Shown here one piece after another: positions 5,529-9,425 of a stretch of DNA of 9,425 nt. The stretch is taken from positions 1 to 9,425 of the forward strand of contig SCUC01000283.1 of assembly GCA_004322375.1 (NCBI GenBank), in the 5' to 3' direction. A program made the position numbers and the translations under genes. How positions within the stretch are numbered: position 1 is the stretch's first letter; each line of letters begins with the position of its first letter. Under the pieces are notes generated by a model that was not told the origin of the DNA, made no database searches, and saw only the letters and a list, made by a program, of their open reading frames with translations. This DNA comes from Bacteroidota bacterium. GTDB taxonomy: Bacteria > Bacteroidota > Ignavibacteria > UBA10030 > SZUA-254.

Positions 5529-6830
5529 TTATTGTTTTGCTTTCCAAAGAAAATAGAAAGGATTACCCTTTAATTTTTCTTCTGTTTCAGTCTTTTCGGC
5601 ATTCGTTTTGATCGCGTCGTAAACACCTCCTATACCCAAGGACAACAATAAAGCGTATGGGAAGTCTAATATCGTTCCAGCTAGAATGCCAAGGGAAGTA
5701 ACTGGAACTATTATAGAACGAAGACTTGCTTTTTTTATTGCAGCTTTCATTTCTGCTTCAAGTGGGCGTATATGCGACATTATCTCCTTTTCAACGATGA
5801 GCTTAATTTCATCTTCATCATACCCGCCTTCTTTCTGAGATTTTAACACAAACTCCATCATTCTTAATCTAAATTCAATGAAAGCGGCTGGAATGTGTTC
5901 TCGTAATTCCATTAAATATTCTGGGGCGATGCCACTTACGAATGGTAAAGTAAGATTAAATGCTTCTTTTATTCTTTGTCTCTTTAGATCCGGTTTTTCA
6001 CCTTCGATTTTATTTATAATCAATGCATCCACATTTCTATCATAAAGAACCGTTGCATTTAATCTCATAGCTTGATTTAACGCATGTATTGTACGATGTA
6101 TTTCTTGAGGAAAAATTTTGTCAAGAGCGCCAAAAGCATGAGATTTAAGTTCTTGAGAAACTTTTTCAAATTGAGTTCGTGGGAAAAGTTCTTCAAGAGG
6201 AAAATTAGGAGAATTAAAAACTTTTCCGGGTTGCTTATTCCCGTGAATTTCAACTGAATATACTAACCCAACATCCATTTTTATCTGAACAACTTTCCAA
6301 GTATCTCCGGCTCCATCAATCAATTCTTTGTAACCGAAATAAACGTGTTCACGAAGGGCATTTTTGATTTCTAGATCGGTAGCAATGCTAGACACAATTG
6401 CTGGTATCTCTTCAGTGCGTGAACCTCGGATTGATGAACTAGCAAACAGTAGATAACCCGCTTCAATTGCCCGGCGATTAGTCCATAAGCCATGTAACAG
6501 ATCCCACAGGTGCTCTTTTCTATCAATACAATACTCTACTGGAAATCCTTTTAAGTACCCAAGTGGATCACCGATCACAATTTCATCAAAATACCATGCA
6601 ATCTTAAATGAAAGATTGACAGTTCTAGGACTATAAGGTAAATATACTCGAAAATACTTTGGCGTTTTGTTAAGATACTGTAAAAGAAATTCATCTCTTT
6701 TTTCGACCCAGCCGATATATTGGTCGCGAAATGCAACTACTATTTCTTCACTAATTGGATGTCTCTTTTCTAAATTGATTCCACTTTGTGAAGCTAAATC
6801 AAAGATATAATCAGATTTATAACTAAGCAT
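5529..6830 (-). CDS. unknown 433-aa protein with C-terminal membrane hairpin
   Basis: I do not recognise a family. The first 365 or so residues look soluble and mixed alpha/beta, with many aromatics near the N-terminus (YFRVYLPYSPRTVNLSFKIA, then WYFDEIVIGDPLGYLKG) and several charged helices. No nucleotide-binding loop, nuclease or protease motif stands out. Residues 373-390 and 391-407 form two adjacent hydrophobic segments (IIVPVTSLGILAGTILDF, then PYALLLSLGIGGVYDAI), a probable membrane hairpin. A charged linker and the tail NPFYFLWKAKQ follow. There is no signal peptide. ATG 6830 is the first start in frame, and no close Shine-Dalgarno is seen. The gene is clearly AT-rich (18 G+C in 6001-6060 against 37 in 1381-1440 of nrdJ), diverges from a toxin-antitoxin pair and precedes a small antitoxin-like gene. 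That suggests an accessory, perhaps defence-related, role, but this is inference only. Confidence 0.85.
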   Translation of the reverse strand: MLSYKSDYIFDLASQSGINLEKRHPISEEIVVAFRDQYIGWVEKRDEFLLQYLNKTPKYFRVYLPYSPRTVNLSFKIAWYFDEIVIGDPLGYLKGFPVEYCIDRKEHLWDLLHGLWTNRRAIEAGYLLFASSSIRGSRTEEIPAIVSSIATDLEIKNALREHVYFGYKELIDGAGDTWKVVQIKMDVGLVYSVEIHGNKQPGKVFNSPNFPLEELFPRTQFEKVSQELKSHAFGALDKIFPQEIHRTIHALNQAMRLNATVLYDRNVDALIINKIEGEKPDLKRQRIKEAFNLTLPFVSGIAPEYLMELREHIPAAFIEFRLRMMEFVLKSQKEGGYDEDEIKLIVEKEIMSHIRPLEAEMKAAIKKASLRSIIVPVTSLGILAGTILDFPYALLLSLGIGGVYDAIKTNAEKTETEEKLKGNPFYFLWKAKQ

Positions 6831-6914
6831 ATAATGAATTTTTTCCCTCTATACGACTTTTTTTTAATTCTTCACACAAAAAAGCACACATTTTTTGAGT
6901 ATTTTTTTGCATTA

Positions 6915-6944
6915 TTTGCAGTTGTTCTTCTAAGTTAGTATGTT
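6915..6944 (+). promoter_or_regulatory. predicted promoter of the toxin-antitoxin pair
   Basis: TTTG at 6915-6918 is followed after 20 nt by TATGTTAC at 6939-6946, a partial match to TAnnTTTG with correct spacing. The same bases can be read as TTGCAG-N17-TATGTT in the sigma-70 style. Transcription would start around 6950, inside the inverted repeat that precedes the toxin gene. Confidence 0.45.
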
Positions 6945-6968
6945 ACCTGTGCATGTTTCCGACAGGTA
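6944..6968. promoter_or_regulatory. inverted repeat, candidate operator of the toxin-antitoxin pair
   Basis: TACCTGT (6944-6950) and ACAGGTA (6962-6968) form a perfect 7-bp inverted repeat separated by 11 nt, overlapping the predicted transcription start and ending 3 nt before the toxin start codon. The ACCT/AGGT core recalls the MqsA operator (AACCT-N-AGGTT) but with a longer spacer. It could bind an autoregulator, or fold in the mRNA and mask translation initiation. Confidence 0.45.
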
Positions 6969-6971
6969 TGC

Positions 6972-7274
6972 ATGAATATTGAAGAAATCAAACATAAAAC
7001 CAAACTTGGTTTGTATGAAATCAGTGTTCATGCGGAAAAAGAACGGTATGCTGAGGATATTTCTCTTGAGGACATTGAAACAGCAATATCAAATAGCATT
7101 CTCCTAGAAGATTATACAAACGATCCTAGGGGACCTAGCTGTCTTCTTCTCGGTTCTTCCGAGGGGAGACCGATTCATATTGTTTGTGGCTATTCACCTG
7201 TGGATTGGGTGAGGATAATTACAGTATATTTACCTAAACTTCCTAAATGGATTGATGAACAAACACGAGCATAA
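6972..7274 (+). CDS. DUF4258 family putative toxin
   Basis: A 100-aa protein with the features of DUF4258, a RelE/BrnT-like small fold found as the toxin partner of several antitoxins. The pattern Y-E-I-S-x-H-A-E-K-E-R (H20, R25) followed by DISLEDIETAI matches the family start. RPIHIVCGYSPVDWVRIITV at 66-85 matches the conserved beta-hairpin that ends in a YLP motif. It would be expected to act as a ribonuclease-type growth inhibitor in the cytoplasm, although the activity of this family is less well established than that of MqsR. The gene order, toxin first and zinc-finger antitoxin 3 nt behind, is that of mqsRA-like loci. An out-of-frame ATG at 6968 terminates after four codons. The Shine-Dalgarno is poor (only CAGG, inside the inverted repeat), so translation may be weak. 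Confidence 0.85.
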   Translation: MNIEEIKHKTKLGLYEISVHAEKERYAEDISLEDIETAISNSILLEDYTNDPRGPSCLLLGSSEGRPIHIVCGYSPVDWVRIITVYLPKLPKWIDEQTRA

Positions 7275-7277
7275 AAT

Positions 7278-7538
7278 ATGACAACTACCCATCAATACTC
7301 AGACTGTTCCTTTTGCGGAGGGACAGTGAAAGAAGAACATACTGATTTAGACTACCGGTATAGGGGAAATTTATATATTTTTCAGAATGTTCCTGCCGGC
7401 GTTTGTCAGCAGTGCGGAGAAAAATATTTGACTGCTGACGTCGCTAAACGTATCGAACAGAAAATTAAAACTAATGAACGGTGGGAGAAAACAATTCCAG
7501 TTCCTGTCGAGGATTTTTCCGAAGTCTCTTTCGTCTAA
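7278..7538 (+). CDS. YgiT/MqsA-type zinc-finger antitoxin
   Basis: An 86-aa protein with the YgiT-type zinc-finger domain. C10-x-x-C13 and C43-x-x-C46 would hold one zinc ion, as in the N-terminal domain of MqsA. Between them the strand pattern TDLDYRYRGNLYIFQNVPAG leads into the second pair (GVCQQCGEKYL), typical of the family. Unlike full MqsA it has no C-terminal helix-turn-helix; after about residue 50 there is one helix (TADVAKRIEQKIK) and a short acidic tail (PVPVEDFSEVSFV). It should neutralise the DUF4258 product by binding it, but whether it can also bind DNA and repress the operon is unclear. Its start lies 3 nt after the toxin stop, so the two are almost certainly cotranscribed and translationally coupled. 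Confidence 0.9.
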   Translation: MTTTHQYSDCSFCGGTVKEEHTDLDYRYRGNLYIFQNVPAGVCQQCGEKYLTADVAKRIEQKIKTNERWEKTIPVPVEDFSEVSFV

Positions 7539-7599
7539 TTGTTTTGAAAATTTGTATTTCGAATTTGTTTACCATTTCGATATTTGATATTAGAATTTA
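7539..7599. repeat. word-like AT-rich spacer between convergent genes
   Basis: This short spacer reads as variants of AATTTG/TTTCGA/GATATT words. TTTCGATAT at 7575-7583 recurs at 9279-9287 in the ettA upstream spacer. No terminator stem is visible for either the toxin-antitoxin pair or ettA, which converge here. Confidence 0.45.
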
Positions 7600-9270
7600 T
7601 CAACGCGTCATTCTCTTATATTTAATCCTATGCGGTCTATCCGCGTCTATTCCTAATACTTTCTTTCGGTGTTCTTCGTACTCTGAGTAATTGCCGTCGA
7701 ACCATTGTACGGTGCTGTCGCCTTCAAAGGCGAGGATGTGGGTTGCGACTCTGTCTAAGAACCATCTATCGTGGGAGATGATGACAGCGCAGCCTGCAAA
7801 TTCATTGAGAGCTTCTTCGAGGGCGCGGAGAGTGTTCACGTCGAGGTCGTTGGTCGGTTCGTCAAGCAGAAGGACGTTTGCGCCAGCTTTTAATACTTTG
7901 GCTAGATGAACGCGGTTCCGTTCTCCGCCGGAAAGCACGCCGCAGGGCTTTTGCTGGTCTGTTCCGCTAAAATTAAACCTTCCGACATAGGCGCGGGAAT
8001 TTACTTCCCGATGTCCAAGCTGGAGAATATCTTCGCCACCGGAAATTTCCTGCCATATTGTTTTATTCGGGTCGAGTGGGCGACTCTGGTCAACGTAAGC
8101 AAGCTTCACCGTTTCGCCTATACGAATCGTACCGGAATCCGGCTTCTCCTGTTCTGTAATCATCTTGAACAGCGTTGTTTTACCCGCTCCGTTTGGTCCA
8201 ATCACACCGATGATGCCCCCGGGCGGCAGACTGAAATTCATATCATCATACAGCAACAAATCTCCATACGATTTCGCGACGTGCTGCGCTTCAATGACAA
8301 CGTTTCCGAGGCGGGGTCCGGGAGGAATAAAAATTTCAAGCTCTTCATTTCGCTTTTCGTTCTCTTCGGCAAGCATTTTTTCATACGCTGCGATACGGGC
8401 TTTGCTCTTTGCGTGCCTGCCTTTCGGGTTTAAGCGCACCCATTCAAGCTCTCGCTGTAAAACTTTCTGCCGCTTGGATTCCTGCTTTTCTTCAACAGCG
8501 AGGCGTGCGTGTTTTTGCTCAAGCCAGGAAGAATAATTTCCCTCAAAGGGAATTCCTTCGCCTCTATCTAACTCCAAAATCCATCCGGCAACATTGTCCA
8601 AAAAGTAACGATCGTGAGTAACAGCTATTACCGTTCCCTTGTATTGCGCAAGATGATGCTCAAGCCATGCCACTGATTCAGCGTCGAGATGGTTGGTTGG
8701 TTCATCAAGCAGTAACACATCAGGCTCTTGCAACAGGAGGCGGCATAACGCGACACGTCTTCGTTCGCCGCCCGAAATCACGTTCACGGATGTTTCCCCG
8801 GGCGGGCAGCGCAGCGCATCCATTGCCTGTTCAAGCTTGCTGTCTAAATCCCATGCATTCAGATGGTCAATACGCTCTTGCAGCTTTGCTTGCTTTTCAA
8901 GTAAGGCATCAAAATCAGCATCGGGCTCGGAGAACTGCGCGCTGATTGCTTCGTACTCTTTCAGCAATGCGACTGTTTCCGCCGCGCCTTCCTCGACAAT
9001 CTCTTTCACAGTCTTTGTCGGATCGAGTTCCGGCTCCTGCGAAAGGTATCCGAACGTGATTCCTTTCTGGATATTGATTTGTCCGAGGTAATCTTTATCA
9101 ACCCCGGCAATAATTTTTAAGAGCGAGCTTTTGCCCGCGCCGTTTAATCCCAGCACGCCTATTTTCGCTCCATAAAAAAATGATAAATAGATATCTTTAA
9201 GGACTTGCTTGTTGGGCTTGTGGACCTTCCCAACGCCAATCATGGAAAAAATTATTTTGTTGTCTGCCAT
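7600..9270 (-). CDS. ettA: energy-dependent translational throttle protein EttA (ABC-F)
   Basis: A 556-aa ABC-F ATPase that binds the ribosomal E site and gates entry into elongation according to ATP/ADP level; cytoplasmic, not a transporter. Domains in order: nucleotide-binding domain 1 with Walker A GLNGAGKS (41-48), the arm insertion at about 95-139, signature SGGERRR (166-172) and Walker B LLLDEPTNHLD (catalytic E190); the linker holding the P-site tRNA interaction motif at about 242-322, with the EttA-specific run ELEWVR and charged RHAKSKAR; domain 2 with Walker A GPNGAGKT (358-365), signature SGGERNR (447-453) and LLLDEPTNDLD (E471). The C-terminus RPHRIKYKR is also EttA-like. Length and order match the E. 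coli protein closely. ATG 9270 gives the expected N-terminus MADNKIIFSMIGVGKV. No Shine-Dalgarno is visible. The gene converges on the toxin-antitoxin pair. Confidence 0.97.
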   Translation of the reverse strand: MADNKIIFSMIGVGKVHKPNKQVLKDIYLSFFYGAKIGVLGLNGAGKSSLLKIIAGVDKDYLGQINIQKGITFGYLSQEPELDPTKTVKEIVEEGAAETVALLKEYEAISAQFSEPDADFDALLEKQAKLQERIDHLNAWDLDSKLEQAMDALRCPPGETSVNVISGGERRRVALCRLLLQEPDVLLLDEPTNHLDAESVAWLEHHLAQYKGTVIAVTHDRYFLDNVAGWILELDRGEGIPFEGNYSSWLEQKHARLAVEEKQESKRQKVLQRELEWVRLNPKGRHAKSKARIAAYEKMLAEENEKRNEELEIFIPPGPRLGNVVIEAQHVAKSYGDLLLYDDMNFSLPPGGIIGVIGPNGAGKTTLFKMITEQEKPDSGTIRIGETVKLAYVDQSRPLDPNKTIWQEISGGEDILQLGHREVNSRAYVGRFNFSGTDQQKPCGVLSGGERNRVHLAKVLKAGANVLLLDEPTNDLDVNTLRALEEALNEFAGCAVIISHDRWFLDRVATHILAFEGDSTVQWFDGNYSEYEEHRKKVLGIDADRPHRIKYKRMTR

Positions 9271-9425
9271 TATTTAGATTTCGATATATGATTTGTGATG
9301 TGAGTAGTTAAGTTTACAGTTAGCTGGTACTTTGTATTTCGTTCTTTGTTCCTAGTAATTTGCCAATTGAAAAAAATAAAACGCGAAGACTATAAAGCGC
9401 ACAAAGATGACGCATAATAATTTTG
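9271..9425. repeat. word-like spacer upstream of ettA, to window end
   Basis: Non-coding and made of the same kinds of word as the other spacers: TTTCGATAT, TGTGATGTGAGT, GTTTACAGTT, the inverted GTACTTTGTA...TTCGTTCTTTGT block, and a tail AACGCGAAGACTATAAAG/CGCACAAAGATGACGC. Three of the exact matches are with the spacer before ybjQ and the one downstream of it. The ettA promoter must lie here or beyond, but I find no confident -33/-7 pair on the minus strand. Confidence 0.6.

Noticed and set aside
6968..6982. ATG at 6968 as toxin start
   Set aside because: It is out of frame and stops after four codons.
7481..7690. 69-codon plus-strand frame overlapping the antitoxin end and the ettA end
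   Set aside because: It crosses the word-like spacer and overlaps two real genes; the product is hydrophobic junk without motif.
7906..8433. 175-codon plus-strand frame and other long frames opposite ettA and nrdJ
   Set aside because: They are antisense shadows of strongly conserved genes, with no initiation signals or recognisable motifs.

Overview
The window reads as a chromosomal segment from a member of the Bacteroidota/Chlorobiota/Ignavibacteriota assemblage. Three things point that way: promoter-like sites of the TTTG/TTG-N19-21-TAnnTTTG type (clearest at 250-280), weak or absent Shine-Dalgarno sequences at most starts, and intergenic spacers filled with quasi-repetitive 'word-like' DNA of the sort seen in environmental genomes of this group. 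The assignment is an inference from style, not from a marker gene.

Layout. 1-535 has no convincing gene: a CCCTGA-type palindromic repeat near the left edge, then a good promoter and a leader of about 250 nt holding a candidate hairpin-plus-U-tract. 536-3316 (+) is the adenosylcobalamin-dependent class II ribonucleotide reductase NrdJ, closed by a strong intrinsic terminator (3416-3460). 3556-4341 (+) is a PhzF-family isomerase. 4342-4619 is word-like spacer. 4620-4934 (+) is a YbjQ/UPF0145 protein. 4935-5286 is non-coding: more word-like DNA, then a compact multi-hairpin REP/MITE-like element (5079-5191) and a second inverted-repeat structure (5208-5284).

5287-7538 is a visibly more AT-rich accessory block. 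On the minus strand it carries a 54-codon gene with an antitoxin-like look and an unrecognised 433-aa protein with a C-terminal hydrophobic hairpin. Divergent from these, on the plus strand, is a toxin-antitoxin pair: a DUF4258 protein followed 3 nt later by a YgiT/MqsA-type zinc-finger protein, with a promoter and an inverted repeat just upstream. 7600-9270 (-) is the translation factor EttA (ABC-F), convergent with the toxin-antitoxin pair. The remainder (9271-9425) is again word-like spacer that shares exact 10-12-mers with the other spacers, in direct or inverted orientation.

The housekeeping genes (nrdJ, the phzF homologue, ybjQ, ettA) look independently transcribed. The AT-rich block between ybjQ and ettA, bordered by repeats on both sides, looks like an acquired insertion. 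The parts least explained by known families are the nrdJ leader, the 5079-5284 structured DNA, the 54-aa and 433-aa genes, and the dispersed word-like spacers.
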